A stretch of 64,000 nt of DNA from Actinomadura sp. CNU-125 (GCF_001942465.1 NZ_MKJY01000133.1:1-64000); one strand, 5' to 3'; counted from the stretch's first letter, positions 40,812 through 51,872 are shown. Translations and numbers: made by a program. Notes: generated by a model not told the origin, from the letters alone.

Positions 40812-41780
40812 GTGGTGATCGCATCGACGCCCAGCACCGACCATCTGCGTCTGCTGGTCAAGGTGGCGCGCATGTACCACGAGCGAGGGCTACGGCAACC
40901 GGAGATCGCCGAGCGGCTCAACATGTCCCAGGCGCGGGTTTCCCGCCTGCTCAAAGAGGCCGCCGACCGGGCCGTCGTCCGCACGGTGGTCGTGTCTCCC
41001 GAGGGCGTGCACGCGGAGCTCGAAGACGCTCTGATCGAGGAGTACGGTCTGCGCGACGCCGTCGTCGCCGACGCGGGCGGCGTCGGCCCCGAGGTCATCC
41101 CCGCACTCGCGTCCGCCACCGCCACCTACCTCGATGCCACCCTCAAGGGAGGCGACGTCATAGGCATCTCCTCTTGGAGCGCCACCCTGCTGGAATCCGT
41201 CAACGTCATGCCCGCGAAGACGAACTCGGTCGCGCGCGAGGTCGTCCAGATCGTCGGCGGGTCGGGCAGTCCCGAGGTCCAGCTGCACGCCACCCGGCTC
41301 ACGAGCCGGCTCGCCGAACTCACCGGGGCGCGGCCGGTGTTCGCGCCCAGCGCCGCGCTCGTGCACAGCCGCGAACTGCGCGACCTGCTGTCGAAGGAAC
41401 CGGACGTCGCCGAGGTCATGCAGGCGTGGTCACGGCTGACCCTCGCCCTGGTCGGTATTGGCACCCTGGAGCCGTCCCCGCTGCTGCGCCGGTCAGGCAA
41501 CGCGATCACCTCGCAGGACAAGCGCAGGCTCGAAGAACTCGGCGCCGTCGGGGACGTCTGTACCCGTTACTTCGACGCCGACGGGCGGCCCGTCAATGCC
41601 GATTTCGAGGACCGCATCATCGGGATCGACCCCGAGCGGCTACGAGCGGTCGATCGGCGGATCGGCGTCGCCGGAGGCGCGTCCAAGATCGCCGCGATAC
41701 GGGGTGCGGCGCGCGGTGCCTGGATCAACGTCCTCATCACCGACGCCGATACCGCCAAGTCGCTTCTCACGAGCGGGTGA
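40812..41780 (+). CDS. SorC-family sugar-responsive transcriptional regulator
   Basis: A 322-residue regulator. The N-terminal helix-turn-helix is RQPEIAERLNMSQARVSRLL near 30-50. The rest is the sugar-phosphate-binding domain of the SorC/DeoR group (DAVVADAGGVGPEVIPALAS, GDVIGISSWSATLLESV, VVQIVGGSGSPEVQLHATRL, IIGIDPERLRAVDRRIGVAG, KIAAIRGAARGAWINVLITD). GTG 40812 or 40815 follows GAGGAG (40798-40803). It lies 123 bases after the kinase gene and probably controls the 36357-40688 unit in response to a phosphorylated intermediate. Confidence 0.88.
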   Translation: MVIASTPSTDHLRLLVKVARMYHERGLRQPEIAERLNMSQARVSRLLKEAADRAVVRTVVVSPEGVHAELEDALIEEYGLRDAVVADAGGVGPEVIPALASATATYLDATLKGGDVIGISSWSATLLESVNVMPAKTNSVAREVVQIVGGSGSPEVQLHATRLTSRLAELTGARPVFAPSAALVHSRELRDLLSKEPDVAEVMQAWSRLTLALVGIGTLEPSPLLRRSGNAITSQDKRRLEELGAVGDVCTRYFDADGRPVNADFEDRIIGIDPERLRAVDRRIGVAGGASKIAAIRGAARGAWINVLITDADTAKSLLTSG

Positions 41781-41788
41781 CCGGGCAC

Positions 41789-44227
41789 TCACTCATGCCC
41801 GGGTGACATCCCCCCTTGGACTAGGTCGATCTCCGCTTCGGAGAGAAAGGACCGGTCCGCGCTCGTGAGCACGCGCGCATCACCGGTCAGCGTGAACGAG
41901 CCGGTGAGGCACCGGTCGTCGGAGTTGAGGCCGACGAAGAATTCGACGGCCGCAGGCTCGACCGTGAAGTCGCGCGCGAGACCCGTGTGCCCGAGCTGTG
42001 CGGCCGCGACTGTGAAAGTGACCCGGCGGGATTCGTTCTGCGGCAGGTCGACCCGGCAGAAGCCCGCGAGCTGCTGTGCCGGCCGGGTGACGCCGAAGGC
42101 GTCGACCCGGACGTACAACTGCACGACGGTGGCGCCGTCGACGGGGCCGTCGTTGCGGACGGTCACGCTGATCTCGGCTGCTCCGCCGGTGTCGACCTCC
42201 GCGTCGGCCGACAGGTCACCGAGTGTGAAGCCGGTGTAGCTCAGGCCGTGCCCGAACGGGTACAGCGGCGTGGCCTCCATGTCGAGGTAGTGGTGGTCGG
42301 TGTCCGGGGGCAGCGGGTTGCGGAAGCCGGTGCCGGCGTGCTGGTGGTGGTACACCGGGATCTGCCCGCTGTGGCGGGGAATGCCGTAGGGGAGTTTCCC
42401 GCTCGGGTTCGTGGCACCGAACAGCACGTCGGCGATGGCCTTGGTGCCGAAAGGTCCGCCGTAGGCGGCCACCACGATGGCGGACGCGTTCTTGATCACC
42501 TCTGGGAGCGCGTAGGCGCGCCCTTGGACGAGCACGGCGACGATGGGCTTCCCGGTGGCCGCCACCGCCTCGGCCAGGGCCGTCTGCGCCGCGGGGAGCG
42601 AGATGTCGGCCGAGTCGCTGCCCTCGCCCTCGGTGCGTTCCCCGTTGAACCACATGCTCGCGCCGCCGAGAGCGAGCACGACGACGTCGGATTCGCGCGC
42701 GGCGGCCACGGCTCGCTCGAGCGTGTCCGCACCGAGCGGCCGGGTCAGACCGCTTCCCTGCTCGGACCGGACGCAGCGGGCGAATTCGGCGATCTCCTCG
42801 GCGAGGCCACGGGCGCCGTACCGGTCGCGGACGAACGTCTCGGGGTCCACGTGCGGAACCAGTTCTTTGAGCCACGCGAGTTGGGGCCGCTCGGCCCCGA
42901 CCATGGTGCCGACCTCGCCTTCCATCATCCGGAGGGACGCCTCGCGCCAAGCCGGGTAGGTGTAAGCCGGGAACTGCAGGTTGGCGGGCTGCGCGTGCGG
43001 TCCGATCACGGCGACGTTCAGAGCCCCGTACGGCGTCCGCGAGGCCAGCGGGAGGATCCCGTCGTTCTCGACCAGCACGACCGACCGCCGTGCGAGCCGC
43101 TCTGACAGCGCCTTGCCGTCGGTGGCCGCCGCGGTCAGGTCGATGCGTTCGGCCGGGTAGGGATTTTCGAACAGTCCCAGTTCGAACTTGGCCTTGAGCA
43201 CGCGTCGGACGCAGACGTCGACGTCTTGGACGTTCACGTTGCCGAGCTGCACCTGCTCGGCGAGGACATCGCCGTAGGCGTACGGGGTCGGCAGCTCCAC
43301 GTCCATCCCCGCGGTGATCGCCAGCCGCGCCACCTCGCCGGGCCCGGACGCCGCCTTCTGCCGCGTCACCACCTGCTCAAGGGTCGCGTAGTCCGACGAC
43401 ACGAAGCCGTCGAATCCGAGGATCTCTCGCAGCAGCCGTGTCAGCACCTCGTGGGAGACGCCGGCCGGAACGCCGTCGACGTCACCGTAGGCGTTCATGA
43501 CCGACCGCAGACCGGCGAGCCGGATCGCGGCCTCGAACGGGTAGGCGAACAGGTCGCGGGTTCGCCGCGCGCCGCCCTCGTACGCCGACTGGTTGACGCC
43601 TCCCGCGCCCAGGGCGTAACCGAGGAAGTGCTTGGCCGTGGCGATGACGCCTTCGCGTAGGTCCTCTCCCTGAAGGCCCCGGGTGAAGGCGACTCCGAAC
43701 GCGGCGGTGAGGTACGGGTCCTCGCCATAGGTCTCGTGGACACGTCCCCACCTCGGGTCGAACGCCACGTCCAGCACGGGCGACAGTGCCTGCAGAACGC
43801 CGACGCGGCGCATCTGCCGCCGGATCAGGTCCGTCATCTCCTCGACGAGTTCGGGACTCCAGGTCGCCGCGAGCCCCGTGGGGGTCGGGAAGATCATGTG
43901 GCCGCCGGCGAGGAGTCCGTTGACCGCCTCGCCGTGCACCAGCGCCGGGACGCCGAGCCTGGTCCGCGTCACGAACTGCCGCTGGAGCCGGCCGATCAGC
44001 CGCGCCTGCTGCGCGGGATCGTCGAGGTAAAGGGCGGCGATGTGTCCCGGCGGGTGTCGGAGTGTTTCCTCCGCGCCCGTCGCGGCGGAGCCGTCCGCCT
44101 GGACCAGCGCCCACGGGAAGACGGAGCTGAGCTGGCCGCATTTCTCTTCGAGAGTCATCTCCCGCAGCAGAAGTTCGGCTCGGACGTCGTCGGGCAGGTC
44201 GGCGTTGCGGTGGCTGTCCTCGGGCAT
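41789..44227 (-). CDS. Glycoside hydrolase family 3 beta-glycosidase
   Basis: An intact 812-residue GH3 enzyme. The barrel has LGVPALVHGEAVNGLLAGG, DPRWGRVHETYGEDPYLTAA and ATAKHFLGY. The nucleophile is Asp279 in GFVSSDYATLEQ. The second domain follows (VVLVENDGILPL), then a fibronectin-like C-terminal domain (DTGGAAEISVTVRNDGPVDG). There is no signal peptide, so it acts in the cytoplasm on imported oligosaccharides. Specificity may be beta-xylosidase, beta-glucosidase or arabinofuranosidase. It is the last gene of the minus-strand glycosidase run that begins with the rhamnosidase and ends next to the convergent SorC gene. Confidence 0.92.
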   Translation of the reverse strand: MPEDSHRNADLPDDVRAELLLREMTLEEKCGQLSSVFPWALVQADGSAATGAEETLRHPPGHIAALYLDDPAQQARLIGRLQRQFVTRTRLGVPALVHGEAVNGLLAGGHMIFPTPTGLAATWSPELVEEMTDLIRRQMRRVGVLQALSPVLDVAFDPRWGRVHETYGEDPYLTAAFGVAFTRGLQGEDLREGVIATAKHFLGYALGAGGVNQSAYEGGARRTRDLFAYPFEAAIRLAGLRSVMNAYGDVDGVPAGVSHEVLTRLLREILGFDGFVSSDYATLEQVVTRQKAASGPGEVARLAITAGMDVELPTPYAYGDVLAEQVQLGNVNVQDVDVCVRRVLKAKFELGLFENPYPAERIDLTAAATDGKALSERLARRSVVLVENDGILPLASRTPYGALNVAVIGPHAQPANLQFPAYTYPAWREASLRMMEGEVGTMVGAERPQLAWLKELVPHVDPETFVRDRYGARGLAEEIAEFARCVRSEQGSGLTRPLGADTLERAVAAARESDVVVLALGGASMWFNGERTEGEGSDSADISLPAAQTALAEAVAATGKPIVAVLVQGRAYALPEVIKNASAIVVAAYGGPFGTKAIADVLFGATNPSGKLPYGIPRHSGQIPVYHHQHAGTGFRNPLPPDTDHHYLDMEATPLYPFGHGLSYTGFTLGDLSADAEVDTGGAAEISVTVRNDGPVDGATVVQLYVRVDAFGVTRPAQQLAGFCRVDLPQNESRRVTFTVAAAQLGHTGLARDFTVEPAAVEFFVGLNSDDRCLTGSFTLTGDARVLTSADRSFLSEAEIDLVQGGMSPGHE

Positions 44228-44361
44228 GGTCGATCTCCTCTCCCTGGCGCGCTGGACGTGCTGTGCTGCCGGACCGGACGCGGCCTGAAGCGCGCCGGCG
44301 AGGTGCGGGTCGGTCCGCCGCCCCTGCTTGCTCCGGAGAGTTCGTTCCGCCGCTTTCGCGG

Positions 44362-46088
44362 TCAGTGGGCGGTGACGCGGAGCGCGATGTACTCCCGCCC
44401 GGGGAGAGCGACGCGAAGCGTGCCCTCCCGGCAGACCTCCTCGCGAGAGTCGATGGTCATGTTCCAGGTGTCGATCACGTCGACCCGGTACCTGCCTTCA
44501 CTCAGCGACAGGGTGCTGAACAATGGACGAGCGATTCCGAAGTAGAGCAGGTCGCTCCCGTCCGCTCCCTTCGCCGCCAGCCCGTCAATGCCCAGGCCGG
44601 TCGGTTCGAGGACTCCCGAGCCTTCTTCGACGACGCGTCGCAGGAAGGCGATGCGTTCCGGCGAGTCGCCGGTGAGTTCGCCGCCCTTGGCCCACCAGAG
44701 CCGCTCGTCGTCGCGGTGGTAGGTCTCGCCGTGCCCGACGTATCCGCCGCGGACGGCCCCTTCCCAGAAGCGCCTGGTCAACTCTTGGCCGGTGATGTTC
44801 CCCCAGCCGTACTCGATGTTGCCTTCGTACCCGCATTCGTCCAGGACGACGGGCTTCTTCCAGGTCCGGCGCCACTCCTCGATGCGCTCCGCGGCGCCCT
44901 GCACGCTGACGTGGGTGATCCACTCCTTCGAATGGTCGTAGGGGACGACGCCGTTGTGGATGGAGCACAGGTGACCGCAGGGATCGTTGCCGACGACGAC
45001 CTGCGCCAGCCGCTCCCAATCCGACTCGGTCTTGGACGCGACGAAGTCGTACTCGTTGGCCATCGACCACCAGACGTTGGGGAACGCCCAGAGGCGGCGC
45101 ACAACGTAGGAGAGATAGCGGTCGTCCGCGGTCGGCCCCATGTCGGCGAAGCCCCACCGGTCATAGGGGTGGAAAAGGATGATGTCGGCCTCGATGCCCA
45201 GCGCTCCGAGCCGCCTGACGGCATCCTCCAGGCGCTGGAAGAAACGCGGGTCGAACCGGGTGAGGTCGAAGGCGCCATCGTCGCCTGCGGAAACGGATAC
45301 AGGTCGGGGTCGTTGGAGTTGTACACCATCGACTTCGGGAAGACGGTCATGCGGATCTTGCTGAACGGCCCCTCGCTCAGCGTGCGCAGGGTCGCCTTCC
45401 GCACGTCCTGCGGCTGGTGGAGCCACGCGTAGGCGGTGGTGCCCAGCGGCAGGTGGCGAGCGCCGTCGGCATGGACGAAGTGGAAGCCGTCCACGCGCAC
45501 CGGACCATGTTCCCCGTCGAGGGCCTCGCCGACTTCGACCTCACCGGAGATGCCGTTCAGGCTCCGCGCCGTCGACGTGGTGGTGAAGTGCAGCGTGCCC
45601 GTCTCCTCGGGCAGGAACCGGATGATCCACTGCCCGTCCCCGTCGTAGAACCCGCCGGCGGTCTTCTCCACGCCGTTGATACTGAACCTGGCCGTGAGGT
45701 CGACGTCGGTGAAGGGGTTGCCGTGCGAGGGACCGTCGAGCCGGATCTCCACTGCTGCCCAGCGCGACGCCCGCGACGGAACGGTCACCACCGCCGATCC
45801 CTCGGCGACATCCTCACCCTCGTAGTCCGGTCGCGCCGCGGGAACCGGCTCCGCCTCCTGCGGTGGAGCGACCACGTCGATCGAGGCGAGATCGCGCCAA
45901 AGCCGTTCGGCCCTGCCACCCTCGTTTCGGAGGACGGAATGGCGTTCGGCTACCCACTCGACCGGCATGACGCGGAGTAGTTCGATTTGCGCATTTTCGA
46001 GCACGTCGGGCATCGCTTCCCCTAGCACGGCTCGGCCTTCGGCGCTGCGGAGGATGTCTTGGATGCGTGAATCACGGCTGTACTTCAT
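44362..46088 (-). CDS. DUF5060/DUF5605 apiosidase-like glycoside hydrolase (one frameshift)
   Basis: A protein of about 575 residues. An N-terminal helical segment (SRIQDILRSAEGRAVLGEAM) leads to an Ig-like DUF5060 domain (WAAVEIRLDGPSHGNPFTDV, FYDGDGQWIIRFLPEETGTL). A TIM-barrel like the apiosidase/DUF4038 domain follows (HFVHADGARHLPLGTTAYAW, KIRMTVFPKSM; after the frame change near 45285, LGIEADIILFHPYDRWGFAD, NVWWSMANEYDF, KPVVLDECGYEGN). The C-terminus (LRVALPGREYIALRV) fits DUF5605. The candidate acids are Glu in ANEYDF and Glu in LDECGYEG. No signal peptide is seen. The barrel's kinship with GH140 apiosidases is my family-level reading and fits the adjacent sugar pathway. Confidence 0.72.
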
Positions 46089-46162
46089 GAGATGTTGTTG
46101 TCTTTCTGTGAAGCGGAGGGATAGCCACCGGAGTGCTTGCGGACGACGGATCGGTGAGCCGT

Positions 46163-47350
46163 TCACGATCGGGTGTCTTGAGGTGGTGCGGCGCGCCGTC
46201 CCCCGAGGCCCGGCCATGGTTCGCAGAGCAGCGCAGCCAGAGCGGCGAGGCAACAGGCGGCCACGATCGGCGCTCGGCCGCCGTAAGCGGTCACCAATAT
46301 TCCGCTGAGTGCGGATCCGGCGGCGCTGCCGACGGCGAACGCGCTGCTCATCCAGCCGAACGCCACGGTGGTGGACTCGTGCGGCGCCACCGACGACAGC
46401 CGCTCGAACAGTCTGGACATGGCCGGGGCGACCGTGAGCCCCCAGCAGAACAGCAGAGCGGTCAGTACACCCGGGTTGGGAGCGAGCAGCAGCATCGCCA
46501 GCCCGCCCGCGACCAAGAGCATCAGGTGGCGCAACTGGGCCCGGTGGCGGGTGCGCGAACCGTAGACGAACCCGCCCACGAGAGAGCCGAGGCTTCCGCA
46601 CGCGAGGACGAAACCGGCGTTCGCCGACGCCTGCGGACCGCTCACCATGGCCACTACTCCGACGACCTCGCCGCCCAGCGCGCCGACCAGCAAGGTGCCC
46701 GCCACGAGCAGGCGCGGGACACCCGGTGACCGGAGCACCCGCCCGCCCTTGGCGGGCGCGTTCACCTGCTCGCGGGTGTCCACGTTGCGGTCGCGTACGT
46801 AGCCCAGGGTTCCGATGAGGACGAGGACGGCGCACGCCACGACCGCGAGCCGGGGGCCCCCGAGTGCGGCGAAGACCGCCGTGGTCGGGGGACCGGCGAC
46901 GAAGATCAGTTCTTGGAGTGTCGATTCGAGTGCGAACACGCTCCGGCGCCTGCCGGGACCGGCGAGAGCGGGGAGCACCGCCCGAACCGACGCCGTCATG
47001 GGTGGTGTGCAGAGCCCGGCGAGCAGCGAGAACGTGGTGAGCAGCAGCGGCTCCGGCGGTGCCAGCGCCAGCGAACCCATCGCGAGCGCGTGCAGTATCG
47101 CGGTGAGGGAGAGCACCCGGCGGTGCCCATGGACGTCGGCCAGCCGGCTGAGGAGCGGTCCGGAGATGCACCCCCCGAGCACGCCGGCCGCAGAAACCGC
47201 GCTGTACACCGCGTAGGACTGGTGCTCGGTGGTGAGCATCAGCACGGCCAGGCCGGTCATGCCCTGGTTGAAACGGCCGACTATGGACGTCGTGATGAGC
47301 CATGGAACGGACGGTGTGCGGAGGAGTTCCCGGTAGACGGCGGTAGGCAT
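46163..47350 (-). CDS. Major facilitator superfamily transporter
   Basis: A 395-residue protein of 12 predicted helices. Typical MFS features include LLSRLADVHGHRRVLSLTAI between helices 2 and 3 and alternating Gly-rich helices (AVSAAGVLGGCISGPLLSRL, AFAVGSAAGSALSGILVTAY). It resembles sugar-efflux and drug-efflux type MFS proteins more than known sugar importers. It lies between the GH43 gene and the apiosidase-like gene, 32 and 74 bases away, on the same strand. It may export inhibitory sugars or import a disaccharide; the sequence does not decide. Confidence 0.85.
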   Translation of the reverse strand: MPTAVYRELLRTPSVPWLITTSIVGRFNQGMTGLAVLMLTTEHQSYAVYSAVSAAGVLGGCISGPLLSRLADVHGHRRVLSLTAILHALAMGSLALAPPEPLLLTTFSLLAGLCTPPMTASVRAVLPALAGPGRRRSVFALESTLQELIFVAGPPTTAVFAALGGPRLAVVACAVLVLIGTLGYVRDRNVDTREQVNAPAKGGRVLRSPGVPRLLVAGTLLVGALGGEVVGVVAMVSGPQASANAGFVLACGSLGSLVGGFVYGSRTRHRAQLRHLMLLVAGGLAMLLLAPNPGVLTALLFCWGLTVAPAMSRLFERLSSVAPHESTTVAFGWMSSAFAVGSAAGSALSGILVTAYGGRAPIVAACCLAALAALLCEPWPGLGGRRAAPPQDTRS

Positions 47351-47382
47351 GCCGGATCACCGCCGATCGACGGCTTCGAGCG

Positions 47383-48899
47383 TCACGAGCGGCCCGTCCC
47401 GCGATACCGGAACTCCGCGAAGCGGACGACGCCCTTTTCGGCGAACATGCCGGTGACCCGCCCGGTGAAGGGCGCCGCCGTCTCCACCGACCAGAAGCGC
47501 CCGTCGAGTTCGGCGAGCCGGTGCTCGGTGCCGGTGTCGTCCGCGACGACCAGCCGGATGCGATCGCCCGATGACGACCATGGGGGAGTTCCGCGCGGCA
47601 GGTCGGTCTCGATCCGCAGCAGCACCTTGTCGCCACCGACCTCGGCACTCCACGACTGTTCGAGCGTGGGCAGGCTCGCGCCCGCCGTGATCCGCGTTCC
47701 GCTCCCGGACGGAGCCCTCTCGGCGGTCAGGGTGATCGTGAACTCCTCGTTGTAGCGCAGGCCGAGGCCGCCCCTGCCCTCGGACGCGTCGACGCCGGTC
47801 TCGAAGACGCTCCGGTGGTGGCGCTGGCGCGGCCGACGAAATCCGGCCGGAAGGCGTCGAGGCCACCGTGCTCGGCACGGATGGTGAGGTAACCGGGTTT
47901 CTCGCCGAGGGACGCGACGTCGTGCGGCGTTCGGCCCACCGAGATCCAGCCGGGATCCGCGAGGGCGGAGCCATCCGCGAAGTCAAAGTGCTCTTCCAGG
48001 TCTTCCGGACGAGGGTTGAGCACGACGGGTGCCGGGATGGGCCATCCGTCGATCCATTCCAGGCCGGTCACGAACGTCTCTCGCCCCAGTGGAGAGTGTT
48101 CGCCCGCCTTTCGGGTGGCGAGCAGGACCAGCACGTCCCGCCCGTCCGGGGCGCGGACCAGGTCGGCGTGCCCGACGCAGGTGACAGGGCTGCCCGTGCC
48201 CGAAGGACGCAGCACGGGATTGCCCGGTGCCCCCTCGAACGGGCCCTCGATGGTCGGGCCGCGCGCGACGCTCACCGCATGGGCCCAGCCCGTCCCGCCC
48301 TCCGCGATGAGCAGGTACCAGTGACCGTCGCGCTTGTAGAGGTGCGGCGCTTCGGGCGCGATCAGCCCGGTACCGGACCAGAGCGGCCGGGGCACTTCCA
48401 GGAGCGTTCCAGAGGTGAGATCGACCCGGGACTGCAGGATGCCCCGGTGAGCGACCACCGCCGTCCCTTCGAACTTGAGGTCGCTCCAGGTCACGTAGGC
48501 CGCACCCGCCTCGTCCCAGGCGAGATCGGGATCGATGCCGTTGACCCCGGCGATGGAGAGCCCGTCGCTCCAGGGACCGGCGGGGTCGGCCGCGGTGAAC
48601 ACGACACAGCTCCGCGAGCTCGCCGCCATCGAGACGATCACGTGGAACAGGCCGTCGTGATGGCGGATCGTCGGCGCCCACACCCCGGCGCCTGAAGGCG
48701 TTCGAGCCAGGCCGACCTGTTCCTCCCGAGTCACGACGTTGCCGATCTGCTTCCAGTCGACGAAGTCGGTGCTGCGATGGATCGGGATGCCGGGCAGGTA
48801 CTCGAAGGATGACGTGATCAGGTAGTACGTCCCGTTGACGAGGACGCAGCTCGGGTCCGGGTTGAAGCCCGGAATCAGGGGATTGGGAAGTTCGGACAT
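47383..48899 (-). CDS. Glycoside hydrolase family 43 (one frameshift)
   Basis: A protein of about 505 residues. The five-bladed propeller has the catalytic triad: Asp15 in GFNPDPSCVLVNGTYYL, Asp123 in GVNGIDPDLAWDE and Glu183 in LIAPEAPHLYKRDGHWY. A C-terminal beta-sandwich (ALADPGWISVGRTP, and after the frame change near 47810 LLRIETDLPRGTPPW and GRFWSVETAAPFTGRVTGMF) matches GH43 beta-xylosidases. No signal peptide is present, so it acts inside the cell. Substrate is probably a beta-xyloside or alpha-L-arabinofuranoside. It lies 37 bases after the rhamnosidase gene, in the same transcription unit. Confidence 0.88.
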
Positions 48900-48936
48900 G
48901 CTCGGTGCCCTCCGCTCTTCGTCAGGCGCGATCGTG

Positions 48937-51743
48937 TCAGGGGCGGCGGGACTCGAGGATCGCGTCGACCTTCCGCTGCAGTGCCGTCGCCAGGGGATCG
49001 GCGTGATTCGGGGCGAGGGCGCGGACGAGGCCGGCGACCGGCGCGTCGAAGTACGCGGTGAGCCGTTCGGCCGCCTGGGCCTCGCCCCCCGGGGTCAGCC
49101 CCGCCGCGACGGCCGCTGCGACCACCGCGGACCAGATGTCCGGGTCGTCGAGCACCTCCCGGACGGTGGCCGGGGCCGGTTTCTCGGGCGAGTCCGGGAC
49201 GGCGACGTCCCATTCGTGCACTCCGTGCCCGACGACCACGGGTTCGTCGCCGCCCGGCAGGTGCACCCGGGCGGTGGCCCCGACCGGGACGCGGACGTCC
49301 AGGCGGAACCGTCCGTCCACCCGCTCCCAGGCCACGCCCGCCTCACCGTACGGCGTGACGTGCCGTGCCGCGGCGCGGGTGAGAGCGGCGTTCGGCAACG
49401 GCCTGACGAGGATCTCGCGATAGCCGGGCGCGGCCGGGGCGAGACCGGCGACGCAGCGGTGCAGCCAGTCCGCGACCGCGCCGAGCGCGTAATGGTTGAA
49501 GGACGTCATCTCGCCGGGATTGATCGTCCCGTCGGGGAGCATGCTGTCCCAGCGCTCCCAGATCGTGGTCGCGCCCATGGTCACCGGATACAGCCACGAG
49601 GGACATTTCGTCTGCAGCAGCAGCCGGTAGGCGACCTCGACGTTGCCGGTCGAGGTCAGTGCGTCGCTGACGAGAGGAGTGCCCACGAATCCGGTGGCGA
49701 TCCGGAAACCGCTGCCGCGGACGAGGTCCGCCAGCCGCCGGCCCGCCGCCGCCCGCTGCCGCTCGCCGGGAAGCAGCGCCCACTCGATCGCGAGGGCGTA
49801 GACGGTCTGCGCGTCCGACAGGATCCGGCCCGCGGGGGTGACGTAGGCGCGGGCGAACGCTTCGCGGACCTCGGCGGCCAGGGAGGCGTACCGGGCCGCG
49901 ACGCCGGGACGGCCCAGGACCCGCGCGGCCTCGGCCACGACTTCGGCCGAGCGGGCCAGATGCGCGGTGGCGACCACGTCGGGATCCGCCTTGGCGCGGC
50001 CGGGGGCCTCCGGCGGGGCCTGCGGGTCGAGCCAGTCGCCGAACTGCCAGCCACCCGACCACAACCGTTCTGGCCCGGCGAGCGCCTCCATCCTGTCCAC
50101 CCAGCCCCGCATGCTCGGCAGTTGGCGTTCCAGCACGCCGAGGTCGCCCGTGCGCTGGTACATCACCCAGGGAACGAGCGTCGCGGCGTCTCCCCACGCC
50201 GCGGCCGCGGGTGACGGGTCGTGCAGCACGTCCGGCACGACGAACGGCACCGAACCGTCCGGTTCCTGCTCTGCCGCGAGGTCGGCCAGCCAGGAGCCGA
50301 GGAAACCGGCCGAGTCGAAGAGGAACGTCGCCGTCGGCGCGAACACCTGGATGTCGCCGGTCCAGCCGAGCCGCTCGTCGCGCTGCGGGCAGTCGGTGGG
50401 CACGTCCACGAAGTTGCCGCGCATGCCCCACACGACGTTCTCATGGAAACGGTCGAGCAGCTCGTGCGAGGACGAGAACCAGCCCGTGCGCCGCAGGTCC
50501 GACCCGATCACGACCGCCTCGAGATCCTCGGCGCGCAGCCCGTCGCACCGTCCACCTCCGCGTAGCGGAAACCGTGGAAGGTCAGCGACGGCTCGAGGAC
50601 CTCCTCCTTCCCGCCCGCGACGAAATACGTGTCGGTGGCCTGCGCCGAGCGCAGCGGCCGGGTGCTGAGCTCGCCGTCCTCCAGGACCTCCGCGTGGCGG
50701 ACGACGACCTCGTCGCCGGGGGACAGATCGCGGACTTCCAATCGCACCCAGCCGACCACGTTCTGCCCGAAGTCGACCAGGGTCCGGCCGGTCGGAGAGG
50801 TCCACACTCGTCGCGCCGGGAGAACGTCGGTGACGCGAACGGGCGGGCCCTGGGGAGCGACCAGGCGAGCGCGGTCGCCTCCCACCACCTCCACCCGGTC
50901 CGTCGCCGGGCGCCACCCGCCGCCGCGGCGGCGCAGGTCGGTCAGCTGGCCGTCGTACAGGTCGTCGGCGAGGACCTCGCTCTCGCGCGCGGTCCACGAA
51001 CCGTCCGTGGCCAGCACGTGCACCCGCCCGTCGGTGGTCGTGACCTCGAGTTGCGCCAGCAGCGCCAGCCGGTCCCCGTAGAGGGCGCGCTGCCCGTGAA
51101 AGCCGAGGCGTCCCCGGTACCACCCGTTCCCCAGAAGGACCTCCAACGCGTTCTCTCCGTCGTGCACCAGGTCCGTGACGTCGTACACCTGGTACCGCAG
51201 GCGGTGCCGGTAGGACGTCCAGCCCGGTGCGAGAACGTCGTCGCCGACGCGCCGTCCGTTCAGCGTGGGGACGTACGTACCGTGCGCTGTGGCGTAGAGG
51301 CGGGCTTTCCGGACCTCGCCGGGGACGATGAGCGAACCGCGCAGTACCGGAGCGGGCATGTTGATGCCGCCGAGGCGGGCGGGGCTCACGAAGTCCGCCG
51401 TCCAGTCCGCGGAGTCGAGTAGTCCCGCCTCGACCACGGCAGTCTCGCTCCAGCCGCTCCACTCGTCCTTGTGGGCGACCCGGATGCGGACCGCGGCGGC
51501 ATCGCGGGACGCGAGCGGCTCCGCCGGCCAGGGGACCAGCACCTGCTCAACGCTGTCGACGCGGTAGCGGTCGCTGCGCCCGTCCCGGGTGATCTCGACT
51601 TCGTAGGAGGTCTGCTCGTATGACGGGGCCGCTTCGGGGACCGTCCAGGACAGGCGGGGAGCGCTGTCGTTCACGCCGAGAACCGGCGAGGCGTCGGTGC
51701 GGTGCTCGAAACGGGGCGCGCTGGGAGCGACGGCCACGACCAT
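48937..51743 (-). CDS. Alpha-L-rhamnosidase, glycoside hydrolase family 78 (one frameshift)
   Basis: A protein of about 935 residues. ATG 51743 follows GGAGACCTGC. The N-terminal beta domains include RLSWTVPEAAPSYEQTSYEV, YATAHGTYVPTLNGRRVGDD and GNGWYRGRLGFHGQRALYGD. The frame changes near 50545, then the catalytic (alpha/alpha)6 barrel reads VDVPTDCPQRDERLGWTGDI (with the Asp and Glu of the GH78 site), ATLVPWVMYQRTGDLGVL and GATTIWERWDSMLPDGTINP. It removes terminal alpha-L-rhamnose from pectin fragments or flavonoid glycosides. No signal peptide is seen. It is the promoter-proximal gene of the LacI-controlled glycosidase operon. Confidence 0.92.
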
Positions 51744-51853
51744 GCAGGTCTCCAAACTTCTCGTTGAGGATGGCCGGACCGAGGCGTGCAAAAGGCAGGC
51801 GTTGCTCGGAACTTCGCGCGCGAATCCAGACGGTTCTCGCGTGCCGGACCGTA

Positions 51854-51869
51854 TGTATAACGTTCTACA
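51854..51869. promoter_or_regulatory. LacI-family operator O1
   Basis: TGTATAACGTTCTACA is a 16-base palindrome around AACGTT with one mismatched pair. It begins a few bases downstream of the -10 of the rhamnosidase promoter, the classic position for a LacI-type repressor to block elongation or initiation. Matching sites occur at 51920, 53162 and 53211. Confidence 0.8.
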
Positions 51870-51872
51870 GAA

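Noticed and set aside
44778-47648. Open frame of 956 codons on the minus strand as one protein
   Set aside because: Only the part from 46088 down encodes a recognisable protein (DUF5060); the upstream part is a shadow of the MFS and GH43 genes.
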